DNA of 64,000 bases. It comes from UBA3824 sp017541145. Lineage in GTDB: Bacteria > Bacteroidota > Bacteroidia > Bacteroidales > UBA3824. The DNA lies in assembly GCA_947168365.1 (NCBI GenBank), contig CAMVLO010000002.1:62001-126000 (forward strand), read 5' to 3'. Below the pieces are notes generated by a model, which was not told the origin of the DNA, did not search any database, and saw only the letters and a program-made list of their open reading frames with translations. A program made the position numbers and the translations under genes. The number at the start of each line of letters is the position of its first letter. Position 1 is the stretch's first letter. Of this stretch, positions 17,188 through 26,328 are shown one piece after another.

Positions 17188-19941
17188 TTAATTTATTTTG
17201 CCAATCACCGCCGCTTTTTTGTAAGTTTTTGACCAGCCTGTGGAATTTACGGCTTTTATAAGTACCACATAAATTCCTGTTTTACAGCGGTTGGCATCGT
17301 TGTCATAACCGTCCCAAGTTACTTGGTCGTAATATGTTACAATCAGATTGTCAGCGAGAGTTCGTTTCAAATTGCCGTTGCTGTCAAAAACAGAGATGTT
17401 GAGAGTGGTTTGCGGATAATCAAAATTAAAAGTCATTTTGAATTCGCAATCTTCGTTTCCGGGTTTAAACAATTGATTTTCAATTGTAATACCTTCACCG
17501 TAATCCATTGTTTCGCTCTTTTCAGAACTTTGTTGAATTGAATTTTTCAAGCCCGGAGTTGCAAAACCGTAACTTTCAGAGCATGATTGCCAATTAGATT
17601 TTTCTGTAGTAGACGCCTCAAAATCAATTCGTTCCAACGAAACGCCTTGTGTTGTTTCTAAGAATTTGTTTTGCCATTTGTCGTCGTAATACATCGAATC
17701 TAAGAGCGTTCCCTCTGAAGTTGTTATCGTAATAATTCCTTTTGAGTAGTCAAGTGCCGGAAATTTTGAGTTTTGAATAAAATAATTGCCTGAATTATAA
17801 AGCGTTTTTACGTTGCTACTATCCGCAGTCAAAACCAAGAAACAATTCGGAGAAAGCGATTTCATTTCGTTGATTGTACATGATTTTACTGTGTCTGTAG
17901 TTAAATAATTGAAATTCAGTCCGTAAAGAAAAATTTCATAATCGCTGTTGTTGTAAAATTCCACAAACCTTTTGCCGCCCGTGTTGGGATGATATAGTAT
18001 TTCGTTGATTATTAAATCGTTATATTCCGGTTCGTGGTAAGTTACATCCAATGTCGTATCTTGAAATTTGCTATTGAAGATGTCTTTTATATTCTTGATA
18101 TTCAGATTGATATTGCTGTTGTTTTCAAAATTTTTATCCGAAGTCAGCAAAACTGAAAATTTGTCTGACGTAATTTCTGCTGATTGGGGATAATTGTTGT
18201 TGATTTCAAAGTAATTCTCTTGAATTTCAGTAAGTTGGTTGTTGAATTGTATCCAAATTTGATTTTCGCTCACGGCTATTACTTTTTCTACTTTTATTTT
18301 AGAATAATCAACCGTTAACATAATATCATTCAGAGAGTTGCCGCAAAAGTCAGAAATCGTACCGCTTATATTATTTGTTCCCTCGCGAAGATAATTTTCG
18401 AGATTTAAATTAATTGATTTTCCGTTGATTTCCGCATTGTTGATAGTTGTGTTGTTAACCGATAGATTACAGAATTTTATTGGTTCGGATGTCGTGATTA
18501 AATATATGCAATTTTCTGTTACACTGCTGCTTACAATCGTTGGCGCAGTATTATCTTCGTTGATTGCATACACGGAATTCATCTTGCCCGGAGTGCCGCC
18601 GGAAATATCTGCCGAAGCTTTCCAATTGTTGCTTTGATTGCAAGTGTTTTCGGGGTCGATGCGTTCCAAAGAAAATCCTCCGCTTGATTTTTCCGAATAG
18701 TTGTACATCTTGTCGTTGTAAGTCAGCGAATCCAAAATTTGACCTAATTCGTTTTTTATCGCAATAAATTTGCCCGAAATCGTGAGTTTCGCTTCTTCCA
18801 AAATTTCGACATATTCGCCGTAATCAGTAAACTCTTTTCCTGAAGTAATCAACAGATAATCAAATGGTTTTATCGTTATTTCTGGAAAAGTATATTCCAA
18901 ATCTCCTATCTGAAGTTTGTAATTTTTGAGGTTGCAACCGTTTTCTGATTTGTTGTAAAGTTCTATATATTTGTTGGCAGGTAATGCAAACGGTGCGGGA
19001 TTTATATCACACATTATTTCATTGATAACTATTTGATTTTGTGAGGCTTGACTGAATGTATTTTGAAAATCTTTTATTGTTTTACCATAAATATCTTTCA
19101 ATCCGTTAACTGTTAAAACTAAGTCCCCGGAGGTCGGTAAATTGTTGAATTTCAAATCTATATATTTGCTTTTAACTTCTATTGAATTTGGGTTTAGAGA
19201 ATTCAGATTGAAGTTTTGTATCGGTTGTTCGCTATTCAAACGCCCTGTGTAATAGATTCTTATCGTTTCATTGTCGATTAATTCTGCTGAATCAATTGTT
19301 GTTTCGGGCGTTTCGGAACTGATGTTTTGATTGAATTCTGTAAATTTGAATGCAAATTTCTTCATTCCCGTTTTGTTGAATTTGAATTTTACGATGATAA
19401 ATTTTGAATCGATAAATTTGTCATTGTCGGTATAAACTTGTGTTCCGTTTATTGTCCAAACTCCTGATGACGTGCGGTTTACAGTAATTTCTTGAGATAC
19501 AAATTTTTCAGTAAAAGTGTACAAAACTTCGATATCATTGCCATTGAATTTTGCAAAACTGAGTGCGTTGTATGTCGGTTTTTGTCCCGTAACTATTCCG
19601 TAGCCTTCAAAATCCTCGTAATCAGTGTTTTCATGGTTTGCGGTGAGAATTATTTGAAATCGGTTGACTGATGAATTTGTAAACTCGGTTTTAACATCAA
19701 TTTTCCAATTTACAGAGCCTTGTTCCGGATAGAAATCTTTGATTTCTCGATATATAGCATCTATTCCGACATTTGAATTTGTGTCGGTGATATATGATTC
19801 GGAATTGTTGCAAAATTTGTTGCATTGTTGTGTCCAATTTTCTACCGAATTGAAATTTTCAGTAATAAAATCTATTGTTTGAGATTTGGAACTACCTGTA
19901 ATTAAGGTTAATACTAAAATTATTATTATTTTGTATTTCAT
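17188..19941 (-). CDS. Large secreted protein with two lamin-tail domains and FlgD-like C-terminus
   Basis: A 917-residue exported protein with a signal peptide (about residues 1-21, ending TGSSKSQ). The first 200 residues resemble a concanavalin-like beta domain (NFNSVENWTQQCN...WKIDVKTEF). Two lamin-tail domains follow, the first near 300-440 with QIVINEIMCDINPAP and YIELYNKSE, the second near 645-790 with DLIINEILYHPNTGG and FVEFYNNSD, each closed by a GxSLERID signature and separated by Ig-like segments. The end (about 840-917) matches a FlgD Ig-like fold with TLNISVFDSNG, TWDGYDNDANRCKTGIYVV, a form often seen in type IX secretion substrates. Likely on the cell surface or in the medium; lamin-tail domains in bacteria often accompany nucleases or hydrolases, but no catalytic domain is seen here. 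Confidence 0.82.
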   Translation of the reverse strand: MKYKIIIILVLTLITGSSKSQTIDFITENFNSVENWTQQCNKFCNNSESYITDTNSNVGIDAIYREIKDFYPEQGSVNWKIDVKTEFTNSSVNRFQIILTANHENTDYEDFEGYGIVTGQKPTYNALSFAKFNGNDIEVLYTFTEKFVSQEITVNRTSSGVWTINGTQVYTDNDKFIDSKFIIVKFKFNKTGMKKFAFKFTEFNQNISSETPETTIDSAELIDNETIRIYYTGRLNSEQPIQNFNLNSLNPNSIEVKSKYIDLKFNNLPTSGDLVLTVNGLKDIYGKTIKDFQNTFSQASQNQIVINEIMCDINPAPFALPANKYIELYNKSENGCNLKNYKLQIGDLEYTFPEITIKPFDYLLITSGKEFTDYGEYVEILEEAKLTISGKFIAIKNELGQILDSLTYNDKMYNYSEKSSGGFSLERIDPENTCNQSNNWKASADISGGTPGKMNSVYAINEDNTAPTIVSSSVTENCIYLITTSEPIKFCNLSVNNTTINNAEINGKSINLNLENYLREGTNNISGTISDFCGNSLNDIMLTVDYSKIKVEKVIAVSENQIWIQFNNQLTEIQENYFEINNNYPQSAEITSDKFSVLLTSDKNFENNSNINLNIKNIKDIFNSKFQDTTLDVTYHEPEYNDLIINEILYHPNTGGKRFVEFYNNSDYEIFLYGLNFNYLTTDTVKSCTINEMKSLSPNCFLVLTADSSNVKTLYNSGNYFIQNSKFPALDYSKGIITITTSEGTLLDSMYYDDKWQNKFLETTQGVSLERIDFEASTTEKSNWQSCSESYGFATPGLKNSIQQSSEKSETMDYGEGITIENQLFKPGNEDCEFKMTFNFDYPQTTLNISVFDSNGNLKRTLADNLIVTYYDQVTWDGYDNDANRCKTGIYVVLIKAVNSTGWSKTYKKAAVIGKIN

Positions 19942-20038
19942 GGTTTTTTTGCAAAATTAATAAAATTTTTTCTAAGTTGATAAATTCTTTCATTTCATAT
20001 TATTTATCAAAAAATATCGTTGGTTCACGAAAAATACT

Positions 20039-20046
20039 TACCTTTG
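20039..20046 (+). promoter_or_regulatory. -7 box of the hydrolase/murF-like operon
   Basis: TACCTTTG, a full TAnnTTTG match, 26 nt before the ATG at 20072. No convincing -33 element. Confidence 0.6.
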
Positions 20047-20071
20047 TAACCTAAAACAGAGACGTACGAAA

Positions 20072-20830
20072 ATGGAACAATATACAGTAGCCAACGGTTT
20101 GAAAGTTAATTATAAACAAACCGGAAACGGCAAAGATGTGCTTCTTCTTCATGGCTGGGGATGTAGCGTTGAAATTTGGAAAACATTGCAAAGTCAGCTT
20201 GAAAATAATTATCGAGTTACTTCAATAGATTTTCCGGGATTTGGCAAAAGTGAAGAGCCAAAGGAAGTTTGGGGTGTAGAGGACTATACAAGATGTACCG
20301 AAGAATTGATACAAAATCTTGGTCTTCATAATCCAACTCTTATCGGACACTCGTTTGGCGGAAGGGTTTCCATACTCTTGTCATCGCGAAACAGTTATGT
20401 CAGCAAAGTAATTCTCACGGATTCTGCCGGTGTAAAACCTCATAATACTAAAATTTCGGTTTCAAGAGTTTTCTCAAAAATCAAAAAAATTACTACAAAA
20501 GTAATTGGCGAATCAGCAACCGAGAAACTTGTAAAACCTTTTGTAAATAGTTTGGCATCAGCTGATTATAAAAATGCATCCGGCATTATGAAAGAAATTT
20601 TGAAAAAAGTGATTGACGAGGATTTGCAATCTGAAATGCCGAAAATAAAAGCTCCTGTGCTTTTGATTTGGGGGCAAAACGATACGGCAACTCCGGTTAG
20701 TGATGCCAAAATTATGGAAAGTTTGATTCCCGATGCAGGACTTGTGGTTTTCCCTAATTGTACACATTATAGTTTCCTCGAAAATCCGAATTATTATTAT
20801 ACTATTGTTGACAACTTTTTGAAAAGCTAA
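20072..20830 (+). CDS. Alpha/beta hydrolase
   Basis: A 252-residue cytoplasmic alpha/beta-hydrolase of normal length. It has the oxyanion segment LLLHGWGCS, the nucleophile elbow GHSFGGR (Ser94), the acid in IWGQNDTATPV and the catalytic His in NCTHYSFLENP. The type is that of small esterases or C-C hydrolases; the substrate cannot be told. It is followed after 9 nt by the membrane MurF-like ligase and then by a D-Ala-D-Ala ligase, so a role in cell-wall precursor or lipid-carrier metabolism is possible (inference from neighbours). Confidence 0.88.
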   Translation: MEQYTVANGLKVNYKQTGNGKDVLLLHGWGCSVEIWKTLQSQLENNYRVTSIDFPGFGKSEEPKEVWGVEDYTRCTEELIQNLGLHNPTLIGHSFGGRVSILLSSRNSYVSKVILTDSAGVKPHNTKISVSRVFSKIKKITTKVIGESATEKLVKPFVNSLASADYKNASGIMKEILKKVIDEDLQSEMPKIKAPVLLIWGQNDTATPVSDAKIMESLIPDAGLVVFPNCTHYSFLENPNYYYTIVDNFLKS

Positions 20831-20839
20831 TTTTTAAGT

Positions 20840-22420
20840 ATGGAAAAAATTATAACTCCTTTAACGATTGTTTTTTATGTTTTGATGCTTGGGTACAATG
20901 CCATAAAATATCGTAACGAATTACATAAGTTTCAGCAAAACAGTTATCGTAACGAACGATATTTCAAATGGTTGAAGCATGGCAATTTTTGGTCGGGAGA
21001 CAGAATTGTGATGTTTGCCGTGGTATTTTTTGTACTTGCAGCCGATTTTATTGGAATTTCTCTTAACCTTATTTTCTCTTTAGCTTGCGCAAGTTATGTT
21101 TTTATAAGTGTTAAATTGTTGAAATTCAAAGCTAAAGTTCCGTTGAAATTTACTTCAAGAGCAAAGCGTTTGTATTTTACTTCGCTTGCTATTGTGTTGA
21201 TTATAAGTTTTTTACTTGGATATTTTGTAAACCCGAAATTCTTTCTTGTGTCGTTGCCTTTTGGCTCGTTTATGAGTTTTATAATTTTGCCGTTTGCAAA
21301 TATTTTGTTGAAACCGGTGGAAAATCATATCAACAATTGGTATATCAACGATGCAAAACGTATTCTCGCCGAACATCCTGATTTGTTGATAGTTGGAATT
21401 ACGGGTTCTTATGGTAAAACTTCTACCAAACATTTCTTGCATACAATTTTGTCTCAAAAATACAATGTTTTGATGACTCCGGGTTCGTTTAATACCACGA
21501 TGGGCGTTGTTAGAACTATTCGTGAATATTTGAATCCTACTCATCAGGTTTTTATTTGTGAGATGGGTGCAAAACAAATCAATGATATCAAAGAAATTTG
21601 TGATATCGTACATCCTAAAATCGGTATTTTAACATCGGTTGCTGAGCAACATCTTGATACATTTCATAATATCGAAAATGTCAGAAAAACCAAATTTGAG
21701 CTTATTGATTCTTTGCCTGAGGACGGTATGGCAATTCTTAACGGCGATTATGAGATTATCAAAAATACACCGAAGTCAAAAACTACTCAATATTATTCAA
21801 CTTCGGACGATAGCAATGATTTTTCTGTAAAAAATATTACATATTCTCAGCACGGTACTACATTTGATTTGTATCATTTTAAAGACAAAGTAGAAACATT
21901 TTCTACAGAACTTTTGGGTGAGTACAATATTTCCAACATCGTTGCTTGTATAGTTTGCGCTTATAAACTTGGACTTACAACCGATTCTATTTTGTATGGC
22001 GTTCATAAGTTGCAAGCTGTAGAACACAGAATGGAAATCAAACCGGGACCAAATGGCGTTGTGATTATTGACGATGCTTTCAATTCCAATCCGAAAGGTG
22101 CAAAAATGGCTTTAGATATTCTTTCGCAATTTACTAATTGTAAACGTATTGTAATTACTCCTGGAATTATAGAACTTGCTGACCGTCAGGATTATTACAA
22201 TGGCGAATTAGGAAAACAAATTGCTAAAAGTGCAGACTTCGCCGTTTTGGTAGGCAAGGAGCAGACCGAGGCAATTTACAATGGTCTGAAAGCAGAAAAT
22301 TATCCGGAAGAACAGATTTATATCGCTCAGGGACTTGCAGATGCGGCAAATTTTGCTTATTCGAGAGCTCATGCCGGCGATGTTATTCTTTTTGAAAACG
22401 ATTTGCCTGATTATCATTAG
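20840..22420 (+). CDS. Membrane-anchored Mur ligase (MurF-like)
   Basis: A 526-residue protein. The first 160 residues contain about five hydrophobic segments (near 5-20, 56-74, 75-95, 112-130, 133-155), replacing the soluble UDP-MurNAc-binding domain of ordinary MurF. The ligase core follows, with P-loop GITGSYGKTST (187-197), EMGAKQINDI, VAEQHLDTF, NGDYE, the Arg in AVEHRMEIKPG, and the C-terminal domain VIIDDAFNSNPKGA. By homology it joins an amino acid or dipeptide such as D-Ala-D-Ala to a muramyl peptide using ATP. The N-terminal membrane domain suggests a membrane-bound acceptor such as a lipid-linked intermediate, or a role other than classical murF. No second murF is in view to compare. 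Confidence 0.82.
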   Translation: MEKIITPLTIVFYVLMLGYNAIKYRNELHKFQQNSYRNERYFKWLKHGNFWSGDRIVMFAVVFFVLAADFIGISLNLIFSLACASYVFISVKLLKFKAKVPLKFTSRAKRLYFTSLAIVLIISFLLGYFVNPKFFLVSLPFGSFMSFIILPFANILLKPVENHINNWYINDAKRILAEHPDLLIVGITGSYGKTSTKHFLHTILSQKYNVLMTPGSFNTTMGVVRTIREYLNPTHQVFICEMGAKQINDIKEICDIVHPKIGILTSVAEQHLDTFHNIENVRKTKFELIDSLPEDGMAILNGDYEIIKNTPKSKTTQYYSTSDDSNDFSVKNITYSQHGTTFDLYHFKDKVETFSTELLGEYNISNIVACIVCAYKLGLTTDSILYGVHKLQAVEHRMEIKPGPNGVVIIDDAFNSNPKGAKMALDILSQFTNCKRIVITPGIIELADRQDYYNGELGKQIAKSADFAVLVGKEQTEAIYNGLKAENYPEEQIYIAQGLADAANFAYSRAHAGDVILFENDLPDYH

Positions 22421-22447
22421 TTTGAGATTTTTTTCTAAAATTATATA

Positions 22448-22541
22448 TCGCCAAAACTGCTCCAAAATACATAGTTTTGGCGACATCTAAAAATTATAAA
22501 CCGCCAAAACTGTAATTTTTTTACCTGTTTTGGCGGTTTAT
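22448..22541. repeat. Two related strong hairpins with shared core CGCCAAAAC
   Basis: Hairpin 1: TCGCCAAAACT (22448-22458) with AGTTTTGGCGA (22473-22483), 11 bp. Hairpin 2: ATAAACCGCCAAAAC (22496-22510) with GTTTTGGCGGTTTAT (22527-22541), 15 bp perfect. Hairpin 2 is followed by T-rich DNA and can act as terminator for the murF-like gene; the doublet with a common core also resembles a REP-type element. Confidence 0.75.
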
Positions 22542-22650
22542 GTTTTTAAATTTTTGTTAGAAAGTGTTGTAATTTACAACTTTTTACCATAATATGCCAC
22601 TTATTGTTGGATTATAACTAAAAAATCTTTTTTCATTTTGTTTTTTTTAT

Positions 22651-22658
22651 TACTTTTG
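22651..22658 (+). promoter_or_regulatory. Putative -7 box of the ddl gene
   Basis: TACTTTTG, a full TAnnTTTG match, 35 nt before the ATG at 22693; it suggests the ligase is transcribed separately from the murF-like gene. Confidence 0.5.
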
Positions 22659-22692
22659 TCAGTTTTTCAATGTAAAAAAATATAAACAAATC

Positions 22693-23934
22693 ATGATAAC
22701 ATTAGGCGTATTTTTCGGCGGAATGTCTGTAGAGCACGAAATATCAGTAATTTCCGCATTGCAAACAATTCACGCATTTCCTGAATTTAAATACAATATT
22801 GTTCCGATTTACATCTCAAAAGATGGCGAATGGTATACAGGACCGGGATTAACAGCTGTTCAAAATTACCGCAATATGAGCAAGTTGCTCTCTTGGTGCG
22901 AAAAAGTTTACATGACTCCAAATCGTGGTGATTTCAATTTGTACCGTTATAAATCAAACATGTTTAAAGGCAAAGTCGTAACAAAAATCGATGTAGCATT
23001 CCCGATTCTTCACGGTAGCTACGGCGAGGACGGTTCTTTGCAAGGTTTGTTTGAAATGATTGGTATTCCTTACGTTGGTTCCAACCTCAGAGCCAGCAAC
23101 ATCGCAATGGACAAGATTGCTACAAAATATATGTGCAAGGCTAATAATATTCCTTGTGTTGATTATATGTGGACTACCGACCGTGAATGGTTTGAACAGC
23201 ACGATGCTAAGAAAGCCGAGGCAGAGGAAATCGGTTATCCTCTTATCGTAAAACCTGCCGGATTGGGTTCGTCGGTTGGTATTTCTAAGGCTGCTAATTC
23301 TGAGGAACTTGATGCAGCTGTGGAACTTGCATCAAAATTCACTGACAAAATCATCATCGAAAAGATGGTTCAAAATCTTCAGGAAATCAACTGTTCTGTT
23401 TACGGAAGTTATCACGATTGTCACGCCTCAGTTTTGGAAGAACCTGTAAGAAGCGGTGATATCCTTTCTTACAAAGATAAGTATATGGGTTCCGGCTCTG
23501 CAAAGGGCGGCGCCAAAGGAATGAAATTTGGTGCAAAAGGTGGTAAGTTCGGATCTAAATCCGGCAGTCAAGGTATGTCAGGAAGTCAGAGAAAATGTCC
23601 GGCAGATCTTCCGGAAGATGTTACAAAATACATCCAACAGCTTGCTATCAAGACATTTAAGGAAATGAACGCCACAGGTATTATTCGTATAGATTTTATG
23701 CGCGATTCTGTAAACGGCGATGTTTATGTTAACGAAATCAACGCAATTCCGGGTTCACTCGCTTTCTATCTTTGGGAAGCTACCGGCAAAAAATTCGTTG
23801 ACGTTCTCGACGAAGTAATCAATATTGCAATCAAAGAGGCTCAGGAAAAACATAAACTCAAAGTAAGTTTCGATCAAAATATTTTCGCTATGGGTGCAGG
23901 AATTTCTCCAAAACTCGGTGGCGCAAAAAGATAG
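22693..23934 (+). CDS. ddl: D-alanine--D-alanine ligase with Gly/Lys/Ser-rich loop insertion
   Basis: A 413-residue ATP-grasp ligase, longer than the usual 310-370. It shows FFGGMSVEHEISVISA, HGSYGEDGSLQGLFE, the ATP-grasp segments PLIVKPAGLGSSVGIS, EINCSVYG and RIDFMRD...VNEINAIPGS. It joins two D-alanines in the cytoplasm for peptidoglycan. Residues about 266-299 (23488-23589), between the ILSYKDKYM segment and the RKCPADLPEDV segment, are a low-complexity stretch of repeated AKGGAKG/GMKFGAKGGKFG-like units, which would lie in the mobile loop over the active site. All recognisable catalytic segments around it are kept, so the enzyme is likely active. The C-terminal 25 residues are also an extension ending KLGGAKR. 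Confidence 0.92.
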   Translation: MITLGVFFGGMSVEHEISVISALQTIHAFPEFKYNIVPIYISKDGEWYTGPGLTAVQNYRNMSKLLSWCEKVYMTPNRGDFNLYRYKSNMFKGKVVTKIDVAFPILHGSYGEDGSLQGLFEMIGIPYVGSNLRASNIAMDKIATKYMCKANNIPCVDYMWTTDREWFEQHDAKKAEAEEIGYPLIVKPAGLGSSVGISKAANSEELDAAVELASKFTDKIIIEKMVQNLQEINCSVYGSYHDCHASVLEEPVRSGDILSYKDKYMGSGSAKGGAKGMKFGAKGGKFGSKSGSQGMSGSQRKCPADLPEDVTKYIQQLAIKTFKEMNATGIIRIDFMRDSVNGDVYVNEINAIPGSLAFYLWEATGKKFVDVLDEVINIAIKEAQEKHKLKVSFDQNIFAMGAGISPKLGGAKR

Positions 23935-23969
23935 TTTGCTTATCAATTTTGTTTATTTGAGCAAAAAAA

Positions 23970-24011
23970 TTATAACCACATTGAAAAAAAACAGTGTGGT
24001 TATTTTTTTTA
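23970..24011 (+). terminator. Intrinsic terminator of ddl
   Basis: ATAACCACA (23972-23980) pairs with TGTGGTTAT (23995-24003), extended inward by weaker pairs and followed by nine T. Confidence 0.85.
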
Positions 24012-24025
24012 TTGAATTGTTTTGT

Positions 24026-24033
24026 TATATTTG
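24026..24033 (+). promoter_or_regulatory. -7 box of the zinc-ribbon/TPM operon
   Basis: TATATTTG, a full TAnnTTTG match, 72 nt before the ATG at 24105. Confidence 0.5.
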
Positions 24034-24104
24034 TGGTTACAAAAAAATTATTAGCTCAGCAAATTGTTTTATTTTTTGCTATTTTAACTTAAAACATTAA
24101 TATT

Positions 24105-25226
24105 ATGGATACAACCGTATTAAAATGTCCGAATTGTAATTCGATGCTTCCATACAATCCGGTTACCGGAACATGGAGATGTATATATTGCGGTTCTGAA
24201 TTTACAAAGGAACAAATTCTCCAACTTACGCAGGAGAAATCCGATAAAGATGTTGATATCAACAAACAGGAATACGCTGATTATCAAGAACAAAATAAGC
24301 AAGTAGGAACAGATCCCGTACCTCCGTTGCATCCAAGTCAGGAATATTCCGGCGAGCAGCCCAATCTTACACTTTACCGTTGCGAAAGTTGCGGAGCGGA
24401 AATGGTGGCAGACGAAAATACAGCATCAACATTTTGCGTATATTGCGGAAATACAGCGATATTGAAGTCCAGACTCGAAGGTGAGTTCCGTCCGAAATAT
24501 ATAATTCCTTTTGCAAATACAAAAGATTCAGCCATAGCGGCTTACAACTCGCTGCGAAAAGGCAGATTTCTTGCTCCGGACGAGTTTGGTAAACCCGAAA
24601 ATGTTCAAAAAATTACCGGAGTTTATATTCCGTTTTGGCTTTACAAAGGATTTTCACAAGGTAAAATTTCCGGAGAACGCCATGAGAAATCAAGTTGGCG
24701 TTCAGGCGATTACATCGTTACAAAAACAGATGTCTATTCCGAAATACGAGCTGGTAGCGAACAATTTGAAAATGTACCTGCCGACGGTTCAGAGAAATTT
24801 GACGATAATTTGATGGATTCTATCGAGCCGTTTGATTTTTCAAAAATTGAGAATTTCAACTACTCTTATTTGTCAGGATTTTTGGCAGAAAAATTCGACG
24901 TGGATTCCAAAGAAGACGAAAAACGTGCATCGCTCAGAATGAATAATTCTCTGCGTCAGTCACTTTACAGTACAATCAACGGAAGTTTGATAAATGCAAA
25001 CGAAAATATTAATTGTACAATAGAAGGTGTTGACTATGCATTGTTGCCGGTGTGGATGCTCAATACATTTGTTGACGGCAAGGCTCACACATTTGCTATG
25101 AACGGTCAAACCGGAAAAATTGTAGGCGATATCCCGATTGATAAGAAAAAAGCAACATGGTTTTTTATTGCATTGCTAATCGGAGGTTTCAGTATTTGTG
25201 CATTGATTAATTTTCTTTTTGATTAG
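24105..25226 (+). CDS. Double zinc-ribbon protein with C-terminal membrane anchor
   Basis: A 373-residue protein with two zinc ribbons: CPNC...CIYC (Cys8, 11, 26, 29) and CESC...CVYC (Cys93, 96, 111, 114). A beta-rich middle (about 125-340) contains the repeated theme of PKYIIPFANTKDSAIAAY, a segment I know from a Bacteroidetes and Firmicutes family annotated as TFIIB-type zinc-ribbon proteins, although no transcription role follows from that. The last 22 residues form one membrane segment, making it a tail-anchored protein with its bulk in the cytoplasm. Followed after 12 nt by a TPM-domain protein, so the two probably act together at the membrane. Function unknown. Confidence 0.8.
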   Translation: MDTTVLKCPNCNSMLPYNPVTGTWRCIYCGSEFTKEQILQLTQEKSDKDVDINKQEYADYQEQNKQVGTDPVPPLHPSQEYSGEQPNLTLYRCESCGAEMVADENTASTFCVYCGNTAILKSRLEGEFRPKYIIPFANTKDSAIAAYNSLRKGRFLAPDEFGKPENVQKITGVYIPFWLYKGFSQGKISGERHEKSSWRSGDYIVTKTDVYSEIRAGSEQFENVPADGSEKFDDNLMDSIEPFDFSKIENFNYSYLSGFLAEKFDVDSKEDEKRASLRMNNSLRQSLYSTINGSLINANENINCTIEGVDYALLPVWMLNTFVDGKAHTFAMNGQTGKIVGDIPIDKKKATWFFIALLIGGFSICALINFLFD

Positions 25227-25230
25227 GAGG
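25225..25230 (+). promoter_or_regulatory. Strong Shine-Dalgarno site AGGAGG
   Basis: AGGAGG overlaps the stop of the zinc-ribbon gene and lies 8 nt before the ATG of the TPM gene. It is the only canonical site of this kind I noticed in the window, where starts are normally preceded only by A-rich sequence. Confidence 0.7.
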
Positions 25231-25238
25231 ACATCATT

Positions 25239-26207
25239 ATGAAAAAAATTATATTATCCTTATTGATGTTGATGAGTTTCACGTACTTGAGTGCGCAGAA
25301 TCTCAGTTCACCGCAAGAATCTTATACTGAAGAATCTGAGGATTCTTTTGATGATTACGATGTAGATAATAATTCTAGCATCGAGAAAAAAAGTTCAGCA
25401 AATACCGGAGTAAATCATGAGGTTCATATTAAAGGAGAGCGTACCGAAAGCGATCCGAAAGTTCGTAAGTATACTGTTACTCCGCAAAAAATGCCGTATA
25501 TTTTGTCTACTCCATACGTAGATACTACATATAAAATTTACGATTTTGCTGACGTATTGACACAGGAACAGGAAGACAAAATTACGAAACGTTGTCACGA
25601 ATTTGTACAGGCCACAGGTTTGGATATAGCAATTGTTACATTAAATTATGTGAATCATCAATCGTATGGACAGTGGACTTCGTATGAAACCTATATCCAA
25701 GATTTTTATGATTACAACGATTTCGGAAAAGATGAAAAATTTTCCGGAGTAATGCTTTTGCTTGATTTACAGCATGGTAAAAATTCAATATTTGATGCCG
25801 GAAAACCATTTGAGCAGAGTTTTATGGCTTATCAATTGGAGTATTACGGTCCGGAAATGCGACCTCTTTTCGATAGGCAGCAATATTTTGATGAAATAAT
25901 GTGGTTTATCGAAAATACGGAGTCAGATTGGTGTTACGACCAATCGTTTCCATTTTGGAAATGTCTGATTTTCGGTTCGTTAATCGCAATGATAATTTTC
26001 TTTGCTCACAAGTCGCGTTACAAACTTGTGTTCAAAATGACTTCGGCAAACAGTTATAAAGTAAAAGATTCATTTAATCTTACACAAAACTCAACAACCT
26101 TTGTAAAAACTTTTACAACAAGAACTTACTCACCTCGCTCTTCATCGTCAGGCGGCAGTTCCGGTTCTGGCAGTTCCGGTGGCGGTCACTCCGGTGGTAG
26201 TTTCTAA
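25239..26207 (+). CDS. TPM-domain (YgcG-like) membrane protein
   Basis: A 322-residue protein with a signal peptide (residues 1-20, ending YLSAQ), an acidic linker, a TPM/YgcG-type domain (about 98-225) with YDFADVLTQEQEDKI, TGLDIAIVTL and GVMLLLDLQHG, a membrane segment (about 241-257), and a Ser/Gly-rich tail ending GGGHSGGSF, a common feature of this family. The TPM domain faces the periplasm. Family members have been linked to photosystem repair in plants and to membrane-protein quality control in bacteria, but no activity is firmly set here. Co-transcribed with the zinc-ribbon gene and translated from its own strong ribosome-binding site. Confidence 0.85.
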   Translation: MKKIILSLLMLMSFTYLSAQNLSSPQESYTEESEDSFDDYDVDNNSSIEKKSSANTGVNHEVHIKGERTESDPKVRKYTVTPQKMPYILSTPYVDTTYKIYDFADVLTQEQEDKITKRCHEFVQATGLDIAIVTLNYVNHQSYGQWTSYETYIQDFYDYNDFGKDEKFSGVMLLLDLQHGKNSIFDAGKPFEQSFMAYQLEYYGPEMRPLFDRQQYFDEIMWFIENTESDWCYDQSFPFWKCLIFGSLIAMIIFFAHKSRYKLVFKMTSANSYKVKDSFNLTQNSTTFVKTFTTRTYSPRSSSSGGSSGSGSSGGGHSGGSF

Positions 26208-26238
26208 ATAAAAGTAAAATAAACTATTTGTTAATATA

Positions 26239-26278
26239 AAAAAAATCCTCTTTGTATATGCCGAGGAGGATTTTTTTC
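26239..26278 (+). terminator. Intrinsic terminator of the zinc-ribbon/TPM operon
   Basis: AATCCTC (26244-26250) pairs with GAGGATT around 26266-26272, with a flanking A-run and seven T. Confidence 0.85.
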
Positions 26279-26328
26279 GTTATCTATATATCAAACTTTT
26301 AATTTCGTTCTTTTATATTTCCTAAACC

